From positions 1 through 64,000 of the forward strand of contig NZ_SRUU01000014.1 in the NCBI RefSeq assembly GCF_004791585.1: a stretch of 64,000 bases of DNA. Reading direction: 5' to 3'. The position numbers and the translations under genes were made by a program. The notes beneath the pieces are model-generated. The model had not been told where the DNA came from. It saw nothing but the letters and a program-made list of their open reading frames with translations, and made no database searches. The first letter of the stretch is position 1. Each line of letters starts with the position of its first letter. The stretch comes from Mesorhizobium sp. M1C.F.Ca.ET.210.01.1.1. Lineage in GTDB: Bacteria; Pseudomonadota; Alphaproteobacteria; Rhizobiales; Rhizobiaceae. Shown piece by piece: positions 1 to 8,841 of the stretch.

Positions 1-93
1 AGCGACTCAATGTTCGCAGGCGGCGACATCGCCGCAATGAATCAGAAATGCGGCCAGGCCGGAATCGGGCCACCCCAACCCGAGTCAATCTGA
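1..93 (+). CDS. possible C-terminal end of an upstream gene
   Basis: Frame 1 of the plus strand is open from the window edge to a TGA at 91-93 and would encode 30 residues ending GIGPPQPESI. About 70 percent of third positions are G or C, in keeping with coding sequence here, and the stop lies just before a run of intergenic repeats. I do not recognise the product and thirty codons prove little; it could equally be non-coding. Confidence 0.25.
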   Translation, partial: SDSMFAGGDIAAMNQKCGQAGIGPPQPESI

Positions 94-128
94 CGCAGCC
101 CTCGCCACAACTTTTGCCCCTCTTACCG

Positions 129-201
129 AACCGCTCTAAGTATTTGTTTTTACGCAATTCCGGACGGAAAACCGTTACACACTTTTCCTGGAATTGCTCT
201 A
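129..201. repeat. family A palindromic intergenic repeat, 5'-truncated copy
   Basis: The core (GCAATTCC, then GGAAAA, an 11-base loop, TTTTCC, GGAATTGC) is a two-step stem-loop and is nearly base-for-base the same as copies at 7149-7251 and 27074-27177. This copy ends in the family terminus GCTCTA, but its 5' half lacks the TAGAGC terminus and first hairpin of the full copies. It is non-coding. Confidence 0.85.
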
Positions 202-240
202 GAGCGTGTCGCGCTGAAACGGATTCAGGCGACTCGTCTT
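199..240. repeat. second palindromic repeat element abutting family A
   Basis: It starts with TAGAGC, sharing that hexamer with the end of the preceding repeat, and folds through GTCGC/GCGAC (208-212 with 229-233) and an inner TGAA/TTCA. It lies downstream of the minus-strand DUF459 gene and could end its transcript, although no T-tract follows. Confidence 0.5.
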
Positions 241-286
241 TGCATTGTGCGCGTCGCTTTCCCAACCGCCGCGCGCTTTGCATGCG

Positions 287-1528
287 TTAAGGGGTGATCG
301 CCGTCGTCGTGTCAGAAGCGGCGGCCGCGGCTGCCGGTTTCGGCGGCCAGGAAAAATCGTCGGCGCGGCCGGGCGAAGCCGCCGGCGCCTTGCCCTCGAC
401 GGTCAGCTTCTCACCCGGCAGGTTTGGATCCGCCTTGGCGGGCGGCACGGCGCCGAGCAGTTCCGTGCCGCCGTCGAGCGCGGGGTCGCTGAGCAGCATC
501 GGCGCGGTACGATCGACGATGACAGGCGCCGCGGCGGGCTTCGACGCCTCGACCGGGGCGCCGGCCGGCGCGGAAACCGTCGTGACGCTTCCTGGCGCCG
601 CCAGCCCAAGGATCTTCGCCAGCGGCTTTTCTGTATAGAAGGCGAGCTTGCGTTTGCCGGCCTTGGTGACATTGATGCCGTCGTCGGAGCGCAGGCGCAC
701 CGGCTGGCCGTTGATATCAGGACCGGAAGTGACAAAGGCGCCGTTCTCGTCGACGAAGCCGTCCCAGACATCGACGAACTCGCCGCCATGGTTCTGGGCA
801 GCCGAATGATAGATGTCGTTGAAGGCCAGCATGTCCGAGGTCATCTTCGCCACCCTGAACGCCGGCATGCCGACCCACAGGAACGGCACCTTGCTATCCT
901 GAATGGCTTTGCCCAGCGCATCGGTACGGCGCTCATATTCCTTGGTCCAGGTCTCTGAGCGCGGCTGCTCGCGCACGTCGCCGACGCGCATCTGCTGGCG
1001 ATCGTTGGAGCCGAGCATGACTACCACGACGGACGGTTTCTCCGTCTCGATCAACGACTTGATCTCGACCGGCCAGTTGTAGAAATCGTCGCGCACGAAG
1101 CCGGACGAGCCGTTGCTGCGCATAACGATCCTGACAGCCGGATTGTCGGCAAAGGCGGTGTCGAGACCCTCGGCCAGCCCGCCCGCCAGGAAATCGCCGA
1201 CCACCAGCACGACGCGGGCATCCGGCGTCTTCTCGACGATCGGCGTCTCCGGTTCGGCCGGCGGGCGCGGCTTGGGCTTCTTCTTTGGTTTCGGCCGCGC
1301 CTTCTGGATTTCGGCTGGCAGCTCGATGCGCTCGCTGCGGCGCGGGAACAGAAGATCGCGCAGCGACCAGCCGCGGCTCTCCTCTTCCTGCGCGAAAGCC
1401 GGCGTATGGAAGGCGCTGGAGCCGGCGACGGCAAGCACGGCGATGGCCAGAACGAGGATTGGCAGGCGGCGAACGATCAGCCAGATGCGCGCAACCGTAA
1501 CCAATCCAGTCTCCATCCCTTGGCGCAT
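287..1528 (-). CDS. SGNH/GDSL-fold hydrolase-like protein (DUF459)
   Basis: A 413-residue exported or membrane-anchored protein of the DUF459 branch of the SGNH hydrolase fold, whose members are usually periplasmic and linked to cell-wall or exopolysaccharide functions. One hydrophobic segment lies at about residues 17-46, followed by a Lys/Pro-rich linker (about 74-95). The fold is marked by VVLVVGDFLAGGL in place of a GDS block and by VVMLGSNDRQQMR, an SGNH-type Asn block. The first block has D but no obvious nucleophilic Ser next to it, so catalysis is uncertain. The tail from about 315 is Ala/Pro-rich low complexity. It is followed by a lytic transglycosylase on the same strand. Confidence 0.8.
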   Translation of the reverse strand: MRQGMETGLVTVARIWLIVRRLPILVLAIAVLAVAGSSAFHTPAFAQEEESRGWSLRDLLFPRRSERIELPAEIQKARPKPKKKPKPRPPAEPETPIVEKTPDARVVLVVGDFLAGGLAEGLDTAFADNPAVRIVMRSNGSSGFVRDDFYNWPVEIKSLIETEKPSVVVVMLGSNDRQQMRVGDVREQPRSETWTKEYERRTDALGKAIQDSKVPFLWVGMPAFRVAKMTSDMLAFNDIYHSAAQNHGGEFVDVWDGFVDENGAFVTSGPDINGQPVRLRSDDGINVTKAGKRKLAFYTEKPLAKILGLAAPGSVTTVSAPAGAPVEASKPAAAPVIVDRTAPMLLSDPALDGGTELLGAVPPAKADPNLPGEKLTVEGKAPAASPGRADDFSWPPKPAAAAAASDTTTAITP

Positions 1529-1570
1529 GGGCCTGCAAAAGCGGAAGTCCTGCGCAAGCCGAAGCGCTAC

Positions 1571-1599
1571 AGCATCCTTTCAGCCATTGAAAGGATGCT
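1571..1599. repeat. perfect 12-bp stem-loop between DUF459 and transglycosylase genes
   Basis: AGCATCCTTTCA and TGAAAGGATGCT form a perfect 12-bp stem with a 5-base loop, 18 bases beyond the stop of the minus-strand transglycosylase gene. No T-tract follows on either strand, so it may be an mRNA 3'-end stabiliser or a short interspersed palindrome rather than a canonical terminator. Confidence 0.6.
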
Positions 1600-1616
1600 T
1601 GACGCCATGGACGGCT

Positions 1617-2837
1617 CTACTTCTTCCGGAGCCATTTCAGCACTTCCAGGCTCGGATAGCCATCCTGGGTCAGGCCGACCTTCGCCTGGTAAGCCATTAT
1701 GGCGGCCTTCGACCCTTCGCCGATCTTGCCGTCGAACTTGCCGTCATAGTAGCCGTGCTCGGAAAGCCGCTTCTGCAGTTCCTGGCGTTCCTCGAAGCTG
1801 AGCTTGGTGAAAGGCCTCTGCCAGTCCTGGACAAGGCCGGTGCCGCCGGCGATCTCGTCGGCAAGCAGGCCGACGGCCAAGGCATATTTGTCAGCATTGT
1901 TGTAGGCCTTGATGACCGAGAAATTCCTGATCATCAGGAAGGCCGGGCCGCCCCTGCCGTCCGGCACTTTCAACGTCGCCTTGTCGGTCAGGTTCCTGAA
2001 CGGCTTGCCATTGGCCCTGGCGACGCCGAGCGCCTGCCATTGCGCCAGCGTCTTGGATCCGCCGGGCAGCTTGCCGGCCGGCACCGTCACTTCGTAGCCC
2101 CAGGTCTTGCCGGCCTGCCAGCCGTTCTTCTTCAAAAGGTTCGCGGAGGTTGCCAGCGCATCGGGGATGGAATTCCAAATGTCGCGCCGGCCGTTGCCGT
2201 CCATGTCGACCGCGTAGCGCTGGTAGCTGGTCGGGATGAACTGCGTCTGACCCATCGCGCCGGCCCAGGAGCCCATGAGGTGGCTTTCGTCGATGTCGCC
2301 GGTCTGCAAAATCTTCAAAGCGGCGATCAACTGGGTGCGGGCATATTTCGACCGCTTCGGATCGCCATAGGCAAGGGTTGCCAGCGAACGAACGACATTG
2401 CGCATGATGTCGTCGCGCTTGAGGGTTTCGCCATAGTTCGATTCCATCGACCAGATGGCGAGAAGGATGTTGCGGTCGACGCCGACCCGCGCCTCGATGC
2501 GATCCAGCCACGGCTTCCATTTGCGCGCCATCGCCTGGCCGTTGGCCACCGACTGGTCATGGACGCGGTTGTCGAAATAATCCCAGGCGGGAGCGGTGAA
2601 TTCCGGCTGGGTCTGTGCCTTTTCCAGCACGACCGGGTCGGGCTCGATGCCCCTCATGGCCTGGTCGTAGACGGCGCCCGAAACGCCGCCCGCAACCGCG
2701 GTGGCACGGAAGCCCGCAACCCACTGGCGGAACCCCGCATCGGCGAAAGCGGGTCCGGCGGGCATCAGCAAGGCGAGCGTGAGGCCGGCGGCCGTCGCCA
2801 GTGCCGTCAGGCGCCTTGCGGTGTTGCGAACGGACAT
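1617..2837 (-). CDS. membrane-bound lytic murein transglycosylase B family
   Basis: A 406-residue periplasmic peptidoglycan-cleaving enzyme of the MltB/Slt35 type, which cuts the MurNAc-GlcNAc bond to leave 1,6-anhydro ends. An N-terminal signal peptide (about 1-33, ending GPAFA) lacks a lipobox, so the protein is probably soluble periplasmic. The lysozyme-like core has the catalytic Glu132 in SMESNYGETLKR and the family block GSWAGAMGQTQFIPTSY. A C-terminal peptidoglycan-binding domain covers about 345-404 (GYYDGKFDGKIGEGSKAAI). The ATG is preceded by a strong AAGGAGG. It is divergent from galU. Confidence 0.93.
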   Translation of the reverse strand: MSVRNTARRLTALATAAGLTLALLMPAGPAFADAGFRQWVAGFRATAVAGGVSGAVYDQAMRGIEPDPVVLEKAQTQPEFTAPAWDYFDNRVHDQSVANGQAMARKWKPWLDRIEARVGVDRNILLAIWSMESNYGETLKRDDIMRNVVRSLATLAYGDPKRSKYARTQLIAALKILQTGDIDESHLMGSWAGAMGQTQFIPTSYQRYAVDMDGNGRRDIWNSIPDALATSANLLKKNGWQAGKTWGYEVTVPAGKLPGGSKTLAQWQALGVARANGKPFRNLTDKATLKVPDGRGGPAFLMIRNFSVIKAYNNADKYALAVGLLADEIAGGTGLVQDWQRPFTKLSFEERQELQKRLSEHGYYDGKFDGKIGEGSKAAIMAYQAKVGLTQDGYPSLEVLKWLRKK

Positions 2838-2982
2838 CTGTTTCCTCCTTCGTCAAATCAGGAAGGATCATTCAACGCCGAACCGGGTTAGGATTTAGTT
2901 TACCATAGGTGCCGCGGGGAACGAAAAGAGAGGTCGCGGCTTTAGTCCTGCACGTTCAACTCAGCCGTTCGGTAGTTCAACA

Positions 2983-3017
2983 TTCCGGCGTGAAAATGGA
3001 TTTCCGGCGTGAAAATG
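2983..3017 (+). promoter_or_regulatory. 16-bp direct repeat upstream of galU
   Basis: TTCCGGCGTGAAAATG occurs twice without mismatch, at 2983-2998 and 3002-3017, a 19-bp period. It lies 64 bp before the galU start in the divergent interval with the transglycosylase gene. The spacing is close to two helical turns, which would suit a protein-binding site. No known operator was recognised. Confidence 0.5.
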
Positions 3018-3080
3018 TCGGGGGGGATTGCGGAGCAGATCGCCGAGCGGATAATGGGCTCAAAACGGATGGGGTGGAGC

Positions 3081-3986
3081 ATGAAACGAGTTCGCAAGGC
3101 AGTTTTCCCGGTCGCCGGCCTCGGCACGCGGTTTCTCCCGGCCACCAAGGCCATTCCGAAGGAGATGCTGACCGTCGTCGACCGTCCGGTCATCCAATAT
3201 GTGGTCGATGAGGCGCGCGATGCCGGCATCGAGCATTTCATCTTCGTCACCGGCCGCAACAAGGCGGTCATCGAGGATCACTTCGACGTCCAGTTCGAAC
3301 TCTACGACACGCTGGCCCAGCGCGGCAAGGACGACCAGCTCGCCCGGCTGCAGCGCCTGCAGCCGGCGCCGGGCCAGACCAGCTTCACGCGCCAGCAGGT
3401 GCCGATGGGGCTCGGCCATGCCGTCTGGTGCGCGCGCGAGCTGGTCGGCGACGAACCGTTCGCACTGCTCCTGCCCGACATGATCATGCAGTCGGAAAAG
3501 AGCTGCATGAAGGACATGGTCGAGCTCTACGCCGAGACGGGCAACAACATCATCGCCGTGCAGGAATGCGATCCGGCCGAGGCGCACAAATACGGCATCG
3601 TCGGCCGTGGCGAGGACACCCATCACGGTTTCCGCATCACCGGGATGGTGGAGAAGCCGAAACAGGGCACGGCGCCCTCCAATCTCTTCATCAACGGGCG
3701 CTACATCCTGCAGCCGGAGATTTTCGGTATCCTCGAAAGCCAGGAGCGCGGCGCAGGCAACGAGATCCAGCTGACGGACGCGATGCTGAAGCTGGAGAAG
3801 CAGCAGCCCTTCTACGGCTATCATTACAAGGGACGCACCTTCGATTGCGGCTCGCCGGAAGGCTTCGTCGAAGCCAATGTCGCCTTCGCGCTGTGGCGCA
3901 ACGACATGAACGAGAGCATGGCCGGCGTCATCCGCACGCTGCTGGATGAAGTGCGTCCGGCGGAACGGCTTGGCACGGCATCGTAG
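3081..3986 (+). CDS. galU: UTP-glucose-1-phosphate uridylyltransferase
   Basis: A 301-residue cytoplasmic nucleotidyltransferase that makes UDP-glucose from UTP and glucose-1-phosphate for exopolysaccharide, LPS core and cyclic glucan synthesis. The nucleotide-binding signature [15 protein letters not shown] is at the N-terminus, followed by [13 protein letters not shown] and the sugar-phosphate region GLGHAVWCA. The length is normal for GalU. The ATG at 3081 follows GGGGTGGAGC; an open frame extends upstream to 3009, but that extension covers the direct repeat and has no family counterpart. It is a single gene, convergent with the beta-barrel gene. Confidence 0.96.
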   Translation: MKRVRKAVFPVAGLGTRFLPATKAIPKEMLTVVDRPVIQYVVDEARDAGIEHFIFVTGRNKAVIEDHFDVQFELYDTLAQRGKDDQLARLQRLQPAPGQTSFTRQQVPMGLGHAVWCARELVGDEPFALLLPDMIMQSEKSCMKDMVELYAETGNNIIAVQECDPAEAHKYGIVGRGEDTHHGFRITGMVEKPKQGTAPSNLFINGRYILQPEIFGILESQERGAGNEIQLTDAMLKLEKQQPFYGYHYKGRTFDCGSPEGFVEANVAFALWRNDMNESMAGVIRTLLDEVRPAERLGTAS

Positions 3987-4008
3987 GTTGTTGAAGGCCA
4001 ACCGTACT

Positions 4009-4063
4009 TCGTCATCCTATGGCGTAGCAAGGAGCGAAGCGACGCGGCGCAGACCATAGGATC
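4009..4063 (+). repeat. family C hairpin repeat, copy 1
   Basis: A 9-bp stem ATCCTATGG/CCATAGGAT (4014-4022 with 4054-4062) encloses a GC-rich 31-base interior containing GCGAAGCG. It follows the galU stop and may act as its transcript end. A second copy in the opposite orientation is at 4156-4206. Confidence 0.75.
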
Positions 4064-4155
4064 AGTTGCCATGCCTTTACCTACGAGCGTCGCAGCGGTG
4101 CAGAACGACCTCTGTTATGCGCCGCTTTTACTATTCGGCCCAAGTCACGGCATGG

Positions 4156-4206
4156 ATCCTCGGGTCTGCGCGTCCGCTTCGCTACCGCTATGCCCGAGGA
4201 TGACGA
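4156..4206 (-). repeat. family C hairpin repeat, copy 2 (inverted)
   Basis: The reverse complement of copy 1 with a 9-bp stem ATCCTCGGG/CCCGAGGAT. Two stem positions differ from copy 1 (AT to CG) and both are compensated on the other arm, so the hairpin rather than the sequence is conserved. It ends five bases from the stop codon of the minus-strand beta-barrel gene. Confidence 0.75.
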
Positions 4207-4210
4207 GGCG

Positions 4211-5989
4211 TCACCTTTGCACCTTCAGGCCGAGATAGACGCTGTTGGCGACATAGTCGCGGCCCGTAAGGTTGCTGGTCAGCTTCTCCGTCCTCACCCG
4301 CGTGGTGAGGCCGGCATAGCGGTTCAGCCACCAGGTCAGCCCGGCCTCGGCGCTCAGGATCAGGTCGTGGCCGTCGGAGCCGGTATAATCGCGCCAATCG
4401 AGGCCAAGCGCCGAATTCGCCGTCAGGTTGGCGCGGACCTGCCGCTCGCCGGTGAGCCGGCCCGAGTAGAGGACATCGCCGCTCGCGCCGGCCGTGGTCG
4501 TGCTCTCGATCGTGGTCCTTCCAGTGAGCCCGATGATGGTGCCGCGCTCAGGCGACCATTTGAGGTCGGCGTTGACATACGGCCCCGCATTGGCCGGCAG
4601 GCGGTCGTCATCAATCGCCTCGCGCAGCCAACCGACGGAGAATTCGCCGGAGAGCTTGTCGTCCATGTCGAGCTCGAGGCCGGCGCGCGCGCCGAGCCGC
4701 GTCGAGGAGCGCTCATAGCCGTTGCTGTCCAGGCGCAGATCGAAAATCCGCCGCCCGGCTTCAACTTCGGCGAAGGGCGTGATGGCTGGCGAGACCTGGT
4801 AGCCGGTGCGCAAGGTCGCAGAGTAGAGCGTGGAGTCGCGGTCCTTCTGCGACACGATGGTGCCGTCGGAAAGCTTGGGGTCGCCGAAGAAGTCATGCGT
4901 GACAGCGCCGGTCAGCGTGTAACGCATCTTGCCGAGATCCTTCTCGACGCCAAGGCTGCCGTCCACCGTCTGCCGCAGCGGCTGCGAGGTGACACCGGCG
5001 ATCGCATCCGGCGAGGAGGCCGATTCCGGCACCGCCTCGTAGCCGAGCTTGGCGACGGCGCGCAGCTCATTGTCGAGGTCGACATTGAACTGGCCCTCGA
5101 TCCGGCCCTGCGCATCGTTGATCTTCTGGCCCGACAGCGTGTTGCGGAAGATGCCGTAGCCGTCGATGACGGCCGAATTCTCACGCCAGTCCGAGGTGGC
5201 GGTAAAACGCAATGCCGTTTCGGACAGCACCGCCGACGTGCCGCCGCTGCTGGCATCGGCATTGGATGTCGCGGTGAAGCCTTGCTCCAGCGTCGGCCGG
5301 AAGACGAAGGTGCCGACCTTGATGCCGGGGGCGGCGAAGGGATCGTCCTCCGGCTTGACTTTCTGCCCCTCGATCGACCCGGTGCGTTCCGCGCCGGGAT
5401 CGAGCTTCTGCCGGTCGACGCTGTCGATGGTGACGGCGCGGCGATTGGCGCCGTCTTCGTCGGCGGCCGCGGTATCGGCCTGGTCGTCCCTGGCTGCGGC
5501 CTTGGCCGTGCTGGTCTGGCTTGGCTTCTTCTTGGCCTTTTTCTTGTCGGTCGCCTTGGTGTCGCTCTTCGTGCTGGCATAGGCAGCGCGCTGCCTGGCG
5601 GTCGAAGGCCGGCGCGGCCGGGCCGCGACCTGATCGTCGGCAAAGGGGTCGTCGGTCGCCTGCGGTTGGTCGAAGATGCTCGCCGTCGCGCCTTCGCCGT
5701 CGGGCACCGCGCCCGGGCTTGCCGGCTCATAGGGGTTCGCGGGCGTTTGATCCTCAGCCGCCTGGGCCGCCGGCGCCGCCTGATCCAGCGATCCTTGCGC
5801 GCGCAATTGTCTCGCCTTGCGCTGCTGGTCGGCCAGGATTGCCGATTCGGAGACCTCGCCGCGCAGCTCGGTTTCCTGCGAAAATGCCGGCGCCGGGCGC
5901 AGCAAGGCAACAACGCTTGCCGTCAGCAAAAGCGCTGCAACGGCAATGCCCTTCCGACCCCCTTTCGTATCTGGCTCGCCCCCGGACAT
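4211..5989 (-). CDS. putative beta-barrel outer-membrane protein (BBP2_2-like)
   Basis: A 592-residue exported protein with an N-terminal signal segment (AVAALLLTASVVALL, then APAFSQ), a low-complexity Ala/Lys/Asp-rich stretch (about 45-195), and a C-terminal half of alternating polar and apolar strands rich in Tyr, Arg and Gly, ending YLGLKVQR. This matches the putative beta-barrel porin 2 (PF10082-type) group found in rhizobia near surface-polysaccharide genes. A channel role is inferred. The ATG at 5989 is used; two GTG codons lie just upstream and neither has a clear ribosome site. It is divergent from kdsD. Confidence 0.75.
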   Translation of the reverse strand: MSGGEPDTKGGRKGIAVAALLLTASVVALLRPAPAFSQETELRGEVSESAILADQQRKARQLRAQGSLDQAAPAAQAAEDQTPANPYEPASPGAVPDGEGATASIFDQPQATDDPFADDQVAARPRRPSTARQRAAYASTKSDTKATDKKKAKKKPSQTSTAKAAARDDQADTAAADEDGANRRAVTIDSVDRQKLDPGAERTGSIEGQKVKPEDDPFAAPGIKVGTFVFRPTLEQGFTATSNADASSGGTSAVLSETALRFTATSDWRENSAVIDGYGIFRNTLSGQKINDAQGRIEGQFNVDLDNELRAVAKLGYEAVPESASSPDAIAGVTSQPLRQTVDGSLGVEKDLGKMRYTLTGAVTHDFFGDPKLSDGTIVSQKDRDSTLYSATLRTGYQVSPAITPFAEVEAGRRIFDLRLDSNGYERSSTRLGARAGLELDMDDKLSGEFSVGWLREAIDDDRLPANAGPYVNADLKWSPERGTIIGLTGRTTIESTTTAGASGDVLYSGRLTGERQVRANLTANSALGLDWRDYTGSDGHDLILSAEAGLTWWLNRYAGLTTRVRTEKLTSNLTGRDYVANSVYLGLKVQR

Positions 5990-6128
5990 CGACACCACTG
6001 CTCGCGCGGCGCAGGCGCGCCATACTTACCGGACCGTAAATGCGGATGGTTAACGGAGGGTTGAAACGGGCCGATTCCACTGCCCCCGACGCACGCGAAA
6101 CGGGAATTCCGTTGGACAGGCGGGCGAC

Positions 6129-7151
6129 ATGGCGCTAAGGGCATTTGCCATGCATGCGGGGTCCCCAGGAAGGAAGCAGCCGGACAGTCAGGCTGCGATC
6201 GAATCGGCGCTGAGAACAGTGGCGACGGAGCAGGCTGGCGTCGCGGCGCTTGCCGCAGCGCTCGACAACGGTTTGGCCGCGCCGTTCGCGGCCGCCATCG
6301 ATCTCATTTCGCGGATCGAGGGCCGGGTTATCGTCACCGGTGTCGGCAAGAGCGGCCATATCGGCTCCAAGATCGCCGCGACGCTCGCCTCGACCGGCAC
6401 GCCTGCCTTTTTCGTCCATCCCGCCGAGGCCAATCACGGCGATCTCGGCATGATCGCCAGGGACGACGCCATCATCGCCATGTCATGGTCGGGCGAGAGC
6501 AAGGAACTGATGGGCATCGTCGCCTATTCCAGGCGCTTTTCGATCCCGCTGATTGCCATCACCTCCGGCGAGACTTCTGCGCTGGCGCGCGCCGCCGACG
6601 TCGTGCTGCTCCTGCCGGCCGTGCCGGAAGCCTGCCCGCACGGGCTGGCGCCGACGACGTCGGCGCTGCTGCAGCTGGTCATGGGCGATGCGCTGGCGAT
6701 CGCGCTGCTCGAGGCGCGCGGCTTCACGCCGGACCATTTCCGCACCTTCCATCCCGGCGGCCAGCTCGGCGCGAACCTGATGCAGCTGCGCGAGATCATG
6801 CATGTCGGCGAGCGGCTGCCACTGGTGCCGTCGGGCACCGGCATGCGTGAAGCGATCGTCGAACTGTCGCGCAAGGGCTTCGGCTGCGTGGCGATCACCG
6901 GCGCCGACGGCGCGCTGGCCGGGATCATCACCGACGGCGACATCCGCCGCCATATAGGGAGCGATCTTCTGTCGATGAGCGTCGATCAGGTGATGACGAA
7001 GAAGCCGAAGACGGCCGCCCCCGACACGCTGGTGGCGACGGCGCTGCAGACGATCAATACCTCCGCCATCACCAGCCTGATGGTGGTGGAAGACGGCCGG
7101 CCGGTAGGATTGGTGCATCTGCACGATCTGCTGCGGATCGGCGCCGCCTAG
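6129..7151 (+). CDS. kdsD: arabinose-5-phosphate isomerase (KpsF/GutQ family)
   Basis: A 340-residue cytoplasmic sugar isomerase that interconverts ribulose-5-phosphate and arabinose-5-phosphate, the first step to Kdo for LPS. The SIS domain (about 50-185) carries VTGVGKSGHIGSKIAATL and SWSGESKELM, and the family block TTSALLQLVMGDALA follows. Two CBS motifs make up the C-terminal third (about 215-340). The length is normal. An alternative ATG lies at 6150. The TAG stop at 7149-7151 is also the first three bases of a family A repeat. Confidence 0.93.
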   Translation: MALRAFAMHAGSPGRKQPDSQAAIESALRTVATEQAGVAALAAALDNGLAAPFAAAIDLISRIEGRVIVTGVGKSGHIGSKIAATLASTGTPAFFVHPAEANHGDLGMIARDDAIIAMSWSGESKELMGIVAYSRRFSIPLIAITSGETSALARAADVVLLLPAVPEACPHGLAPTTSALLQLVMGDALAIALLEARGFTPDHFRTFHPGGQLGANLMQLREIMHVGERLPLVPSGTGMREAIVELSRKGFGCVAITGADGALAGIITDGDIRRHIGSDLLSMSVDQVMTKKPKTAAPDTLVATALQTINTSAITSLMVVEDGRPVGLVHLHDLLRIGAA

Positions 7152-7251
7152 AGCGTTTCAGCGATTCATAGAACGCCGAACCTCTCTAAATATTTGTTTT
7201 TACGCAATTCCGGACGGAAAACCGTTACACACTTTTCCTGGAATTGCTCTA
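7149..7251. repeat. family A palindromic intergenic repeat, full-length copy
   Basis: The element runs from TAGAGC to GCTCTA (6-bp terminal inverted repeats). Its first half is a degenerate hairpin and its second half is the conserved GCAATTCC…GGAATTGC stem-loop. It fills almost the whole gap between the convergent kdsD and nfeD-like genes and may serve as terminator for both. Confidence 0.85.
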
Positions 7252-7262
7252 GGCGTCTCGTT

Positions 7263-7727
7263 TCACACAGCCTCGACCGTCAGCTCCAGATCGGTGTCCG
7301 CCGCCCCGGTCACGCGCACCTGCGTGCCCACCGGCAGGTCCGGGCCGGAGACGCGCCACAGCGTATCCCCCAGCCGGATACGGCCGCGGCCGTTCTTGAT
7401 CGGTTCGGCAAGCGTTGCCGTGCGGCCGACCATCTGCGCGCCGCGGCGGTTAAGCAGCGGCTGGTCGACGCTGCCCTGGCGCGAGACCGTGATCTGCCGG
7501 CCGACATAGGCCGAGACCACGGCGAGCACGAGAAAGGCGAGGACCTGCACTTGCCAGGTCCAGAAGGCGGCGTCCCAGATCGCCAAGGATACGGCGCCGA
7601 CGATCAGCGCCGCAATGCCGATCCACAGCATGAACACGCCCGGTGCCACGACTTCCATCACCAGGAGCACGATGCCGAGAACCATCCAGTTCCATGGGCC
7701 GAGTTCCGAAACGATGCGGTCGATCAT
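7263..7727 (-). CDS. NfeD-like membrane protein
   Basis: A 154-residue inner-membrane protein with about three hydrophobic segments in residues 12-85 and a C-terminal OB-fold domain (about 95-152, RRGAQMVGRTATL through GTQVRVTGA). NfeD proteins pair with SPFH/stomatin proteins in membrane microdomains, and here the gene starts 26 bases after the stop of such a partner. The ATG follows GGGAGA. This is the short form without the N-terminal ClpP-like protease domain. Confidence 0.88.
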   Translation of the reverse strand: MIDRIVSELGPWNWMVLGIVLLVMEVVAPGVFMLWIGIAALIVGAVSLAIWDAAFWTWQVQVLAFLVLAVVSAYVGRQITVSRQGSVDQPLLNRRGAQMVGRTATLAEPIKNGRGRIRLGDTLWRVSGPDLPVGTQVRVTGAADTDLELTVEAV

Positions 7728-7753
7728 TGACGGTCTCCCACAGAATTACATGG

Positions 7754-8704
<951 letters not shown>

Positions 8705-8841
8705 TTCGTTTCCTCCCTCAAAAGGCGGCGACCTCGCGAAATCACTTAAGTGTGTTTCCGCAACGTTACAATCAGGTGATCATGAATATTGGTCGGCGGA
8801 GGCTTTTGCGCACCGCTTTCAAGGCCTGTCGGTGAAGCCGG

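Noticed and set aside
4190..6064. A 624-codon plus-strand open frame opposite the beta-barrel gene
   Set aside because: It is the antisense shadow of a GC-rich gene; its translation is Arg/Gly/Ala-rich with no signal peptide or domain, while the minus strand has a signal peptide and barrel pattern.
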